42,540 nt of DNA from Chryseobacterium gleum (GTDB lineage: Bacteria > Bacteroidota > Bacteroidia > UBA10329): positions 1-42,540 of the forward strand of contig CAMDOM010000027.1 in the NCBI GenBank assembly GCA_945903645.1, read 5' to 3'. The notes beneath the pieces were generated by a model that worked only from the letters and a program-made list of their open reading frames with translations, did not search any database and had not been told where the DNA came from. How positions within the stretch are numbered: position 1 is the stretch's first letter; each line of letters begins with the position of its first letter. Both the position numbers and the translations under genes were made by a program. Below, one piece after another: positions 34,418-42,540 of this stretch.

Positions 34418-36904
34418 TCACTTCCCTTTCTCTAGCGAAATAAGGTTAACCAACAGGCGGTAAGCACCAGGTACACCCTCAGGCAATTGGCGGAAGAATG
34501 AAATGCCCGTATAGACAAAATGGCCTTTGCCATAGTTGGCAACGAGTAAACTACCATCTTTTGGAGTTTCAGCACTGTCGTTCATGCTAAGTAGCGCACT
34601 ATAGTTGGCGTCCCACTGACTGGGGAAATAGAGACCGCGCTCTTGTTTCCACCCTTCAAAATCGGCTGTAGTAATGCGATTTGGTATAGATAATGCAGGA
34701 TGCTTAGGTTGCAATAGCCTTACTTCAGCCTGTTCTTCGGTTACACGATCTCTGCCCAACGTGAGCGGAAAAGGCAGAATTCCTTCCGTTTTCAAATCAC
34801 GAGAAGTATTATATTGCATAATTACATTACCACCCGCTTGGGCGTATTCCAATAGTTTGGGCATAATGAAGGCATGGCGGTCATTTACGTTCAAAAACCG
34901 AATTCCTGTCAGGATTGCTTGATAGCGAGCAAGGTTGGTTGGCGTAAGGTCGGCTTCGGTAAGTTCATCCACAATATAGCCAAGTATGCGAAGTCCATCG
35001 GCCACACCATCGCCAGCGCCTTCTACATAGCCAATGCGTTCGCCAATACGTTTGACATCTATAGGCACCAACTTGGCTTCGGCTTTAGGGAAATGCACCT
35101 GCGTTGGTATATGGTCGTAGGCAATGGTGCGTTGATTAAAGGAATAGGAAGTTCCATTTACTAGGACAGCGGCTTTTAAATCAGCAGCTTTTGCGCCTTC
35201 GCTCGGAGTTATGGTAACCTTAAAGCGCTGCTCTTCGCCTTTAGTACTTAGTTGTAATGGACATTTGGTCTGCGAAAGCGTCCAACCATCGGGGGCAGTG
35301 AGCAGCAGCTCTGCCTTAAGATTATTTACCGCAGCTTTAACGATTACTTCGGTTTCGATGGGGGCATTTTTGGAGAATAGCAACAGTTCTTGGTCAAAAC
35401 GCACCAATGCTGGCGGAGTGATTACAACTTGACGGTAGCATTCGCCCTGCACGGGGTCGTTCCACTTATAAATAAGCGGTATGCGGTAGCGCACCTGTTC
35501 TCCGTTAATAGAAAGCGTTACAATAAAGTGATAGCGAGGTTCACTTTCTGCCAGATTAATGAGGGTTTGCCTATTTACGCTATACGTTCCTTCAGTACCC
35601 TTATCGTCCAACCAAAATGGCTGCGATATTGAAGTGAAAGGCGGCAACACAACAGTCACTTTCTCTTCATTCAGTATATTATTTTTTAATTCTTTAAAAT
35701 TAGCTATTCCAATTTTCAGTTCACCACAAGTAATTCCGTTAAGCGACACAGGAATACCGCTTCTGTTTATCGCCTCGATGGTCACTTTTACAGAATCGCC
35801 CGAAGCGTAAGAATGTGCATCAGCTTTGGCTTCTAGGTAGAGACCCAAGCAGTGCTGAATTAGCTTATCCACATCGGACAATTTGCGTGCCGTCCAATAT
35901 CCCTCTGGCAAGGCTTGCAAGGCTTTGCGCAATTCGAGCAATGCAGGCACACTCTTTTCGGGTGCTTTTAGATCGAAAGTAGCTGCTAGTTTTTCGCATT
36001 GTGCTGCAATGGCACTTGCACCTCCTACTCTACTCCAATTGACAGCTATACCCTCAAACACCGAAGAATCCGCACGTTCACCTTTAATGTGTTCGAAATA
36101 TTCGAGCAGTTCGCCACGTGTGCCTGTAGTTCCAAAACCTTGACTCTTGTGTTGGCTTCTACTAAGAGCGGCCAATTCGTTGTACGATTTTCCAATGAGC
36201 ACATTCAGTCCACCAAGATTTTCTCCCACAATGTTTGGGTCGTCCACATTTACTTCGGGGCTCCACCATCTGCCAGTATTGGTCACAATGCGTTTTGCCT
36301 GCCAAGGTTTCACGTAAACCATTTGTTCGGGAAAAGCAGTGGGGTCAGCCGCCAAATCATAGGCTTCAATAGCCAATTGTGCTGAGGCAGAATGATGGCC
36401 GTGTCCAGCGCGTGAATCTATTGGAAAGCGGCAGACGATAATATCTGGTTGAAATAGTCGAATGGCCCAAACCACATCGGCAAGCACTAATTGCTTATCC
36501 CAAATGCGAAGGGTTTCATCGGTAGTTTTAGAAAAACCAAAATCGTTGGCTCGAGTAAAAGATTGCTGTCCACCGTCTAATCTGCGTGCAGCCAAAAGTT
36601 CTTGCGTACGAATAATCCCTAACTCTTCGCGCAGTTCGGGGCCAATTAAATTTTGTCCGCCATCGCCACGCGTAATCGACAAATAGCGGGTCTTAAATAG
36701 CTTTTCGTTGGCGCAATACCCAATAAAACGGGTGTTTTCATCATCGGGATGCGCTGCCACATAGAGCACGCTTCCCAAAACGCTTAGCTTCTTGATTTCC
36801 TGAAAAATCTCTGAAGAAGTAGGCTGATAGGGCTTTTGAGCCTTTAAAGACAGCGAGAACTGAATTAGGAAAATTGATATTAGGGCAATTAGGCGAAGTA
36901 GCAT
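34418..36904 (-). CDS. Large secreted PIG-L/LmbE-family deacetylase
   Basis: A zinc-dependent N-deacetylase of the PIG-L family, exported (signal peptide MLLRLIALISIFLIQFSLSL). The metal site appears as AAHPDDENT near the start of the mature protein and GHGHHSAS about 115 residues on. The catalytic domain covers roughly the first 280 residues. The rest is unusual for MshB/BshB-type enzymes: about 350 residues of beta-sandwich sequence, then a C-terminal glutamine-amidotransferase/DJ-1-like region (YQAILTGIRFLN, YAQAGGNVIMQYN, GKGHFVYTGISFFRQLPEG). A surface glycan or glycolipid substrate is likely but unproven. The ATG at 36904 is preferred to a GTG at 36931. The Nudix gene lies just upstream. 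Confidence 0.83.
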   Translation of the reverse strand: MLLRLIALISIFLIQFSLSLKAQKPYQPTSSEIFQEIKKLSVLGSVLYVAAHPDDENTRFIGYCANEKLFKTRYLSITRGDGGQNLIGPELREELGIIRTQELLAARRLDGGQQSFTRANDFGFSKTTDETLRIWDKQLVLADVVWAIRLFQPDIIVCRFPIDSRAGHGHHSASAQLAIEAYDLAADPTAFPEQMVYVKPWQAKRIVTNTGRWWSPEVNVDDPNIVGENLGGLNVLIGKSYNELAALSRSQHKSQGFGTTGTRGELLEYFEHIKGERADSSVFEGIAVNWSRVGGASAIAAQCEKLAATFDLKAPEKSVPALLELRKALQALPEGYWTARKLSDVDKLIQHCLGLYLEAKADAHSYASGDSVKVTIEAINRSGIPVSLNGITCGELKIGIANFKELKNNILNEEKVTVVLPPFTSISQPFWLDDKGTEGTYSVNRQTLINLAESEPRYHFIVTLSINGEQVRYRIPLIYKWNDPVQGECYRQVVITPPALVRFDQELLLFSKNAPIETEVIVKAAVNNLKAELLLTAPDGWTLSQTKCPLQLSTKGEEQRFKVTITPSEGAKAADLKAAVLVNGTSYSFNQRTIAYDHIPTQVHFPKAEAKLVPIDVKRIGERIGYVEGAGDGVADGLRILGYIVDELTEADLTPTNLARYQAILTGIRFLNVNDRHAFIMPKLLEYAQAGGNVIMQYNTSRDLKTEGILPFPLTLGRDRVTEEQAEVRLLQPKHPALSIPNRITTADFEGWKQERGLYFPSQWDANYSALLSMNDSAETPKDGSLLVANYGKGHFVYTGISFFRQLPEGVPGAYRLLVNLISLEKGK

Positions 36905-36939
36905 TCGAAGCGGAAAGAAAGATGAATGCACGAAAGTAA

Positions 36940-37395
36940 CTATCTACTTTGGGAAGCGCTTTTTAACATGGCTATTACCACACGGTCGGCAGGCAACGTA
37001 ACTAACGTATCGCAAAGTACTGCGATAGGATACCACCGAAAAAGCTGACCTGCCGCCATCACATCATTAGCAGAAGGTGATGGCAGATAAAAAGGCAACT
37101 CCACATCGGTTGGGACTGAAACCCGATAATAGATGGAAAGAATTTGGTCTAAAGGATTAAAAGCCGATGGCAAATAGAAATCGGTAGTATAGAAATGGTT
37201 GTCCACTTGAATGGCGATTCCCAATTCTTCCATGAATTCACGGGTTACTGCCGCTATTGTGCCTTCACCAAACTCTAATCCACCACCGGGAAATTTAGCA
37301 TAGACATTATCTGCAATACGTTCGTGCGAAATAAGCACATTACCATCGCGCTCTAAAATGCCATAAACGCGAATATTAAATCTTTCATGTTCCAT
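36940..37395 (-). CDS. Nudix hydrolase
   Basis: A nucleoside-diphosphate-X hydrolase. The full Nudix box GX5EX7REUXEEXGU spans residues 38-60 (GGGLEFGEGTIAAV then TREFMEELGI). Length 151, cytoplasmic. The substrate cannot be read from the box; the N-terminal RVYGILERDGNVLISHERI is typical of small housekeeping or ADP-ribose/dNTP cleaners. The start codon lies within a near-perfect palindrome, which could hide it in the mRNA. Confidence 0.88.
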   Translation of the reverse strand: MEHERFNIRVYGILERDGNVLISHERIADNVYAKFPGGGLEFGEGTIAAVTREFMEELGIAIQVDNHFYTTDFYLPSAFNPLDQILSIYYRVSVPTDVELPFYLPSPSANDVMAAGQLFRWYPIAVLCDTLVTLPADRVVIAMLKSASQSR

Positions 37396-37416
37396 TTGTT
37401 CAAGTGAACAATGGAA
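37390..37416. promoter_or_regulatory. Palindrome overlapping the Nudix start codon
   Basis: TTCCATTTGTTCA (37390-37402), a 2-nt spacer and TGAACAATGGAA (37405-37416) are complementary apart from one bulged base. On the minus-strand transcript the right arm contains the AUG of the Nudix gene. It could be an operator or an RNA hairpin. Confidence 0.5.
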
Positions 37417-37423
37417 AGGGCAT

Positions 37424-37663
37424 TCAGTTCAGAAAAACGATATTAGTGTCCTTCATCACTTCAGACGATTGCACCTTATGTGCTGTGCTATATGCCATTG
37501 CGCGCTCTACTAATGCTTGTGGTGCGATGAACAACACTTCCGAAAACTCGTTGGTCAAATCTTCTAAAAGCTCTTCATCTGTAAAGGATTCATTGGAGGC
37601 ACAATCAGTTTCGGAGGGCGATTCAAGGTTGGCAAGATTGGGTTGAGTAGATGTTTTAATCAT
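37424..37663 (-). CDS. Small acidic hypothetical protein
   Basis: Not recognised. It has 79 residues from the ATG at 37663 and is rich in Glu, Asp, Ser and Asn (SFTDEELLEDLTNEFSEVLF), with a predicted helical second half (PQALVERAMAYSTAHKV). There is no signal peptide or Cys motif. It lies 28 nt upstream of the Nudix gene on the same strand, so they may be co-transcribed. The coding call rests on a sensible start, position and amino-acid pattern only; an overlapping opposite-strand frame is less plausible. Confidence 0.45.
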   Translation of the reverse strand: MIKTSTQPNLANLESPSETDCASNESFTDEELLEDLTNEFSEVLFIAPQALVERAMAYSTAHKVQSSEVMKDTNIVFLN

Positions 37664-37744
37664 GTACGTGTTTTGAAATTTGAAAAGCTGTAACGGGATT
37701 CCACGAACTTTATTGCGTGAAGTTGAAAATAAATTTTGAAATAA

Positions 37745-40345
37745 TTAGGGCGTGTTGTCCAATTCAAATTGTCCCTCTGTTTCTTCTTCCTCTTCTTTCA
37801 TCGAAAATCCTTTCTTTTTTGGCTTAGAAGGCTGTTCTACTTTTGTTTCTGGTGCAGTTGCGGGCGAGGTTTCCTGTAAGCGAAATTGTACAGGTTCGTC
37901 TTCTACAGGTACAGATTTATTGCGTCTAGCACCAAATTCGTCTTGAAACAATTGCTTGATACTGCTTCCCTCCTTGCGCAATTCTTCTTTCACTTTAATC
38001 CGCACTTCTTTTTTATCAAACCCTACGGTGATATCACCCGGCTTGCCTCGAATCCATAAATAGAGCCGCGTAGTACCACGTTCGTCTTGAATTTCGTGGT
38101 CTTCGAAAAACTTCTTTTTGCGCGCCTTTCTGCGAATAAGATTGTTGAGCAACAGATTTACATGGTAATCTAACTCCTGCTTAAAGCTATGCTCGCCATA
38201 CACCTCCACATTCAAGATGCTGCTATTCACTTTCATGTAGGGAATAACCAAGCGTTGGTTGCTGATGCTGAAATGATTGACGATGGTATCGAACCGCACA
38301 TGCTGCAATTCTTCAACCGCTATAAACCGAGAAAGCGCTTGCAACGGCTCGAAATTGATTAGCTCACCACCAGAAACGCGTAGGTCACATTCTACAAGTA
38401 AATCATTCATTTTTAAGTTATCGATTGCGTCTAACGGAATTTTTAGTTGCATATCGGCATCCGCTTTGCCGCGCAAATGTTTGGAGGTAATTGTGGTTTG
38501 TCCGAAGTTGTCCCATTCGCTTAAAAGTCGCGAAATATCAATGCTTTTTAGCTGGGCATCAATGTAGAGCTCAGCGCCTTCAAATTGAGGTGTGTACTTC
38601 AAATCGGCCATGATGGTGCCTCCCAATGCATTTAGACGAAGGTCAGTGGCTTGCAGTTCGTGGCCGTTCACAATTAAATTGCCTTTTACTTTATCGGCCG
38701 TAAAGTCTTTGAACACCACCTTGCCCACATCAATTTTGGCATTTAACACAATGGGGCGATTGCCCTTGCCCGATTTCTCGGTACTCATGGTCCATTCAGA
38801 CGGCAATTTCTCAACATTAATTTCATCAATAGAAACTTCGGCTTTCAGCTGCAACGGATGTAAGGGATTGGCCAGCACATCGCGAAGTTCTTTCAACTCC
38901 ATTTGCCCATCGAACACCAAATGACCCAATTGACCAGAAAATTCGGTGATTCTCGTAGAAGTTTCGTCCATATCTACCTGCCCATGAAAATCGGAAATGG
39001 GCGGAATGCCGTTGCCAAAGGTGAGTTCAACATCCGAAAACTGTGCTGTTCCCGACCAGCGCATTTGCTGCAGTTCGGCTTTGGTGGTTTTGAAATTCTC
39101 GCCTAGCGACCCTTCAAACGCTACATCCCAAAGGATAGCACCAGCGCCTTCAATGCCAGAACTATCGCCAATAATGGAAACAATTTCTTCAATGCGCGAG
39201 CGGCCTTTGGTAATAATGGAAAGTTGCGGTCTATTGAGGTTAGTGAGTTTGCCACTACCACTTACTTCCCCTTTGGGTGTACGCAGACTGAAGGTTTTGA
39301 AGGTAAGTTTGGCATCTTGCGCCCGTTTCACATCGGCCATGTGAATGGTGGCTTCGAAATTTAGATTGGTGATAGGCAAGGTGCGAAACACAATGCCGCC
39401 ATCTTCCATTTTCCACGAAGCTGATAGCTTGGGGCCGCTGCCTGTGCCTATCGGACCTTCGAGAGTGAGTGTAATATCGCTTGTGCCTTCTATCTGCATT
39501 TGCCGCACAGTTTCCGGCATGGTAGGCCAAATATGAGGCAGCAATTCATCGGGTTCGAGGCCTTCGCCTTGCAAGCTTAGTCGAATATGGCTGCCTTTGC
39601 CCAATTGCTGCCACAACATGCTCCATAGCACCTCGTTGCCCGCCAATTCTGCATTTCCCATTTCTACTCCAATGGTTTTTCCTTCGTCTTGAATGCGCAA
39701 TACACCCGTTAGATTCAGCGGTAAATCCTTGACTCTCAAATTCTCGGAGGTAAACAAATGAATCATTTTACCATCCAATGTCAGCTCTATATTGTGGGTT
39801 TCATCGGTGAAACGACCGCTCATCTTAGCCTCGTAGGCCATCACATCAAAGCGAAGGCCGCTTAATTTGGAGGCAAACCGAATATCCATATCCTCCACCG
39901 CCAGCAAATCGATGCTTACATCAGTAGCACCGCCATCCGTTTCCGATTTTTCCCAAACGGCATAGTTCCAATCGCCTTTGCCATTTTGGCGAATGTGTGC
40001 GAATCCATTGGTAACGCGAATGCCTTCAATAACCAAACGGTCGGTGAGCACCTTTATAATGTCGAACTGAACAAAAACGCTTTGCGCCTTAAGAAGGGTA
40101 TCGGTGCGAAAGGAATCTTGCACCCACACATCGCGAAGCTCTACGGACACACGCGGAAAATCTTTCCAAAACGACACCCTGATATCATCGCTAATACCCA
40201 TTTGGGTAGTGATGTTGCTGCGCGCGGTATCGATAACGAACTCCTTCATCCTATCGCCATACACCCACACGATGATGATTCCGCTAGAAACAAGCAGAAT
40301 AAGCGTGATAAGAAGTGTGATAACTATCCGTTTGAACCAGACCAT
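37745..40345 (-). CDS. AsmA-like family protein
   Basis: A large envelope protein of the AsmA/TamB-like group, thought to move or organise lipids between the membranes. One N-terminal transmembrane helix (IVITLLITLILLVSSGIIIV, residues 7-28) is followed by a long periplasmic domain of repeated beta-strands. The start of this domain is typical (FPRVSVELRDVWVQDSF), as is the later AsmA_2-type region (LRGKADADMQLKIPL, CDLRVSGGELINFEPLQAL). The last 80 residues are charged, Pro/Glu-rich low complexity (PSKPKKKGFSMKEEEEE), probably disordered. The substrate is unknown. A TATCTTTG box lies 20 nt before its ATG. Confidence 0.87.
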   Translation of the reverse strand: MVWFKRIVITLLITLILLVSSGIIIVWVYGDRMKEFVIDTARSNITTQMGISDDIRVSFWKDFPRVSVELRDVWVQDSFRTDTLLKAQSVFVQFDIIKVLTDRLVIEGIRVTNGFAHIRQNGKGDWNYAVWEKSETDGGATDVSIDLLAVEDMDIRFASKLSGLRFDVMAYEAKMSGRFTDETHNIELTLDGKMIHLFTSENLRVKDLPLNLTGVLRIQDEGKTIGVEMGNAELAGNEVLWSMLWQQLGKGSHIRLSLQGEGLEPDELLPHIWPTMPETVRQMQIEGTSDITLTLEGPIGTGSGPKLSASWKMEDGGIVFRTLPITNLNFEATIHMADVKRAQDAKLTFKTFSLRTPKGEVSGSGKLTNLNRPQLSIITKGRSRIEEIVSIIGDSSGIEGAGAILWDVAFEGSLGENFKTTKAELQQMRWSGTAQFSDVELTFGNGIPPISDFHGQVDMDETSTRITEFSGQLGHLVFDGQMELKELRDVLANPLHPLQLKAEVSIDEINVEKLPSEWTMSTEKSGKGNRPIVLNAKIDVGKVVFKDFTADKVKGNLIVNGHELQATDLRLNALGGTIMADLKYTPQFEGAELYIDAQLKSIDISRLLSEWDNFGQTTITSKHLRGKADADMQLKIPLDAIDNLKMNDLLVECDLRVSGGELINFEPLQALSRFIAVEELQHVRFDTIVNHFSISNQRLVIPYMKVNSSILNVEVYGEHSFKQELDYHVNLLLNNLIRRKARKKKFFEDHEIQDERGTTRLYLWIRGKPGDITVGFDKKEVRIKVKEELRKEGSSIKQLFQDEFGARRNKSVPVEDEPVQFRLQETSPATAPETKVEQPSKPKKKGFSMKEEEEETEGQFELDNTP

Positions 40346-40364
40346 GCCATCTAATTGGGTGCAT

Positions 40365-40372
40365 CAAAGATA
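40365..40372 (-). promoter_or_regulatory. -7 promoter box (TATCTTTG) for the AsmA-like gene
   Basis: An exact TAnnTTTG match on the minus strand, ending 20 nt before the ATG at 40345. The upstream -33 element is not clear. Confidence 0.5.
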
Positions 40373-40423
40373 TTGGTGCGCAACGGAGAACGCGATTTGA
40401 CGGGAAAAATTGGCAGAAATTAA

Positions 40424-40912
40424 CTACTTCTTTTTCCGTTTGGAAATTGAAGTCCATCTGTCTCGATTCTCCGCATCTATCAAAGCTTCAAATATGCCAT
40501 CTGTTGAAACAAATCGAACTCTCTTATTGCCTGTTAATCCTGAAATCAATCGCTTATCTCCCGTCCAAAGAGGTGCTTTGAGATATAATCCTAAGGCTAC
40601 AAATGCAAAATCATCAGGATCTACATTCTCACAGAGTTTTTCAGCTTCCACCAAAACAAACTCAGGAATGAGTTTCATGTCGATAATGGACACATTTCTG
40701 AGTAAAAGTCTATGGACTTCTTGAAACCCCTCCTCATTGAGGCTAGACAGTTTCATAATTCGAGACTTATGTAACGCAATCTCATCCTTGAGATAATCAG
40801 GCGCGTAAAATCTGAAGAAACTTGAACCACTTATTAGCGGCTGAGCTATGCGACTCGAAGTGTTCAGAAACGCGCTGAACACGATATTGGTATCAACGAC
40901 CGCTTTGGTCAT
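40424..40912 (-). CDS. PIN-domain toxin (VapC-like RNase)
   Basis: A PIN-fold endoribonuclease expected to cleave RNA when freed from its antitoxin. Acidic active-site residues are visible: D7 in VVDTNIVFSAF, E44 in LKDEI, D100/D101 in NVDPDDFAFVALGLYLKAPL, and D119 in WTGDKRLI. The 162-residue length and the DTNIVFSAFLN start fit the COG1569-type PIN proteins. The gene overlaps the upstream small gene by 20 nt, the usual toxin-antitoxin arrangement. A Lys-rich C-terminus (SISKRKKK) is present. No other mobile signatures adjoin it. Confidence 0.85.
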   Translation of the reverse strand: MTKAVVDTNIVFSAFLNTSSRIAQPLISGSSFFRFYAPDYLKDEIALHKSRIMKLSSLNEEGFQEVHRLLLRNVSIIDMKLIPEFVLVEAEKLCENVDPDDFAFVALGLYLKAPLWTGDKRLISGLTGNKRVRFVSTDGIFEALIDAENRDRWTSISKRKKK

Positions 40913-41114
40913 TACCTTTTAGTCTGTCGTGAATGCGCTTTAATCTTCCTTTTTTAGATTCCGCAATTAGTTGGTCTGCGTCCTCCTGCGAAGCAATTGA
41001 ACCAGATGTCAATTCTTCAAAACGCAAATAATCCAAAATTCCTTGCAATGCTGCTGCACGCATGGTGGCTGGAAGACGTACCACAATCTCATTATTGTTT
41101 CTTTCTACAATCAT
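40893..41114 (-). CDS. Candidate antitoxin of the PIN toxin
   Basis: A 73-residue cytoplasmic protein beginning MIVERNNNEIVVRLPATM. It has a short beta-strand like the N-terminus of AbrB- or PHD-type antitoxins, then a helical segment (LQGILDYLRFEELTSGSIAS) and a basic tail (ESKKGRLKRIHDRLKG) that could wrap the toxin. Its family was not identified; the role comes from size, order and overlap with the PIN gene. The ATG at 41114 is supported by a TAAATTTG promoter box at 41137-41130; a longer frame from 41168 would start upstream of that box. Confidence 0.7.
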   Translation of the reverse strand: MIVERNNNEIVVRLPATMRAAALQGILDYLRFEELTSGSIASQEDADQLIAESKKGRLKRIHDRLKGNDQSGR

Positions 41115-41129
41115 GATGGAGATTTTGTT

Positions 41130-41137
41130 CAAATTTA
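41130..41137 (-). promoter_or_regulatory. -7 promoter box (TAAATTTG) for the toxin-antitoxin pair
   Basis: An exact TAnnTTTG match on the minus strand, 15 nt before the antitoxin ATG at 41114. It decides the start of that gene. Confidence 0.5.
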
Positions 41138-41193
41138 AGAAATCTTGTGCAGTAATCCATAAAAACACTCAGCTACGCAGGACAGCCTTTCCC

Positions 41194-41201
41194 TACTTTT
41201 G
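41194..41201 (+). promoter_or_regulatory. -7 promoter box (TACTTTTG) for valS
   Basis: An exact TAnnTTTG match 22 nt before the valS ATG, in the divergent gap with the toxin-antitoxin operon. Confidence 0.5.
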
Positions 41202-41223
41202 CCGCCTATAAAAAAGCTGTGAA

Positions 41224-42540
41224 ATGAGCGAGATTGCTAAGACCTACGAGCCAAATAGTGCTGAAGATAAATGGTATGCCTACTGGATGGAGCATGGATA
41301 TTTCCATTCCGAACCAGACGAAAGAGAACCCTATACCATCGTAATTCCTCCACCGAACGTGACGGGTGTGTTGCACATGGGCCACATGCTAAACAACACG
41401 ATTCAGGATGTTTTGGTGCGCAGAGCACGCATGCAAGGCAAAAACGCATGTTGGGTTCCTGGCACCGACCACGCCTCTATTGCTACAGAAGCCAAGGTGG
41501 TGCGCAAGCTGGCCGATGAGGGCATCAAGAAGTGGGACCTTACCCGTGAGCAGTTTTTAGAGCATGCGTGGGAATGGACACACAAGCATGGCGGCATTAT
41601 CCTCGAACAATTGAAGAAGCTGGGCGCAAGCTGCGACTGGGAGCGCACACGTTTCACGATGGAAGATGACCTAAGCGAAGCGGTTATTGATGTGTTCATT
41701 GACCTGCACGCCAAAGGTTTGGTGTACAAAGGCCATCGTATGGTGAACTGGGACCCGAAGGCATTGACTGCAGTTTCGGACGAGGAGGTATATCACAAGG
41801 AAGTGAACTCGAAGTTGTATTTCGTGCGTTATGCGGTAGAGACCTCCCCTGACCCCTCCTTGTCAGGAGGGGAATTCGTGGTAATAGCCACTACCAGACC
41901 TGAGACCATTCTTGGTGATACAGCTATCTGCATCAACCCAAATGATGAGCGATTTACCCATTTGCATGGCAAGCGCGCCATAGTGCCGATGGCCAACCGT
42001 AGCATTCCTATCATCTTAGACGAATATGTGGAGATGGAGTTCGGAACGGGCTGCCTGAAAGTGACACCTGCGCACGATGCGAACGACTATGAGCTGGGCA
42101 AGAAGCACAGCTTGGAGACCATCGACATTCTGAATGCTGACGGCACGATGAGCGAGGCCGCTGGGTTCTATATGGGCGAGGACCGGTTCATCGTGAGGAA
42201 GAAGATCGCCAAGGAACTGGAGGAGCTTGGCAACTTGGTGAAAACCGAAGACTACCTAAACAAAGTAGGCTATAGCGAGCGTACCGATGCGGTGATTGAG
42301 CCGCGATTGTCAGAGCAATGGTTTGTGAAGATGTCCGAAATGGCCAAGCCTGCGCTGGAAAACGTAGTGAACGGCAACATCCAATTTCATCCGCCCAAGT
42401 TTGTGAATACCTACAAGTATTGGATGGAGAACGTGCGTGACTGGTGCATCAGCCGCCAATTGTGGTGGGGACAACGCATTCCGGCTTGGTATGCACCCGA
42501 TGGCCAGTATATGGTAGCGAAAACTGCGGAGGCCGCGCTG
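41224..42540 (+). CDS. valS: Valyl-tRNA synthetase (N-terminal part, cut by the window end)
   Basis: A class I aminoacyl-tRNA synthetase charging tRNA-Val. 439 codons are present and the frame runs open to the last base. The HIGH motif is HMGH (51-54) in [13 protein letters not shown]. The Rossmann core continues with [20 protein letters not shown] and [19 protein letters not shown]. The CP1 editing domain shows [11 protein letters not shown] and [17 protein letters not shown]. The core resumes with [10 protein letters not shown] and [18 protein letters not shown]. The KMSKS part lies beyond the window. A hairpin-forming repeat inside the gene adds [10 protein letters not shown] at residues 207-216. 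Confidence 0.96.
   Translation, partial: MSEIAKTYEPNSAEDKWYAYWMEHGYFHSEPDEREPYTIVIPPPNVTGVLHMGHMLNNTIQDVLVRRARMQGKNACWVPGTDHASIATEAKVVRKLADEGIKKWDLTREQFLEHAWEWTHKHGGIILEQLKKLGASCDWERTRFTMEDDLSEAVIDVFIDLHAKGLVYKGHRMVNWDPKALTAVSDEEVYHKEVNSKLYFVRYAVETSPDPSLSGGEFVVIATTRPETILGDTAICINPNDERFTHLHGKRAIVPMANRSIPIILDEYVEMEFGTGCLKVTPAHDANDYELGKKHSLETIDILNADGTMSEAAGFYMGEDRFIVRKKIAKELEELGNLVKTEDYLNKVGYSERTDAVIEPRLSEQWFVKMSEMAKPALENVVNGNIQFHPPKFVNTYKYWMENVRDWCISRQLWWGQRIPAWYAPDGQYMVAKTAEAAL
41843..41874 (+). repeat. Hairpin repeat element inserted in frame in valS
   Basis: CCCCTCCT (41853-41860), loop TGTC, AGGAGGGG (41865-41872): a perfect 8-bp G+C-rich stem, preceded by CCTCCCCTGA. It encodes [10 protein letters not shown] at the start of the editing domain, where homologues have a variable loop. 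It looks like a REP-like palindrome of a kind I recall from Bacteroidota intergenic regions. Confidence 0.7.

Noticed and set aside
41271-41519. A plus-strand frame of 82 codons within valS
   Set aside because: It lies in another frame of the clearly conserved valS, which continues open to the window end.

Overview
The window is a stretch of bacterial chromosome, very probably from a member of the Bacteroidota (Flavobacteriales-like). The evidence is two secreted proteins with type IX secretion C-terminal tails, a CarboxypepD_reg/TonB-dependent receptor, the rsfS-ftsH-cdsA-psd order, a tyrosine ammonia-lyase closely resembling that of Flavobacterium johnsoniae, and recurrent TAnnTTTG-type -7 promoter boxes placed a few bases before start codons. 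The genus cannot be fixed from sequence alone.

Layout. 1-5.4 kb: exonuclease III (xth), two tandem paralogous secreted proteins rich in Lys/Ala/Glu coiled coil, and a diverging operon of three small secreted proteins (one a TPR protein). 5.4-14.2 kb: a compact flexirubin/aryl-polyene-type locus. A leftward operon encodes tyrosine ammonia-lyase, ketoreductase, ketosynthase, acyl carrier protein and an LpxL-like acyltransferase. A divergent 1304-residue gene fuses an MMPL exporter, a PlsC acyltransferase and a methyltransferase. TAL would supply a 4-coumarate starter, KS/KR/ACP would extend it, and the acyltransferases, methyltransferase and exporter would tailor and place it. The dehydratase, chain-length factor and dialkylresorcinol genes of complete pathways are not in this window. 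14.2-17.0 kb: an accessory island. It holds a broken tyrosine recombinase, an AT-rich secreted glycoside-hydrolase-like gene, and flanking inverted repeats that together look like an integron-type gene cassette with an attC-like site. This is the most unusual part of the window.

17-26 kb: housekeeping. An ATP-grasp protein, a membrane sensor kinase coupled to hemW, birA back-to-back with rsfS (carrying a long histone-H1-like tail), ftsH, a DUF2007 protein, cdsA and psd. 26-37.7 kb: leftward envelope genes. These are an OstA/LptA-like protein, a TonB-dependent receptor, a CarboxypepD_reg-like protein, a HEAT-like protein, a PhoD-like phosphatase with T9SS tail, an ElaA-type acetyltransferase, a large PIG-L deacetylase, a Nudix hydrolase and a small unknown. 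37.7-42.5 kb: an AsmA-like protein, a PIN toxin with a candidate antitoxin, and valS, which runs off the window end.

Small repeated DNA recurs throughout. There are heptamer ladders at four places, two of them inside the trifunctional gene. A perfect hairpin element lies in frame inside valS. Three copies of a 12-bp repeat sit in the loop of the attC-like structure. No rRNA, tRNA or CRISPR array was recognised.
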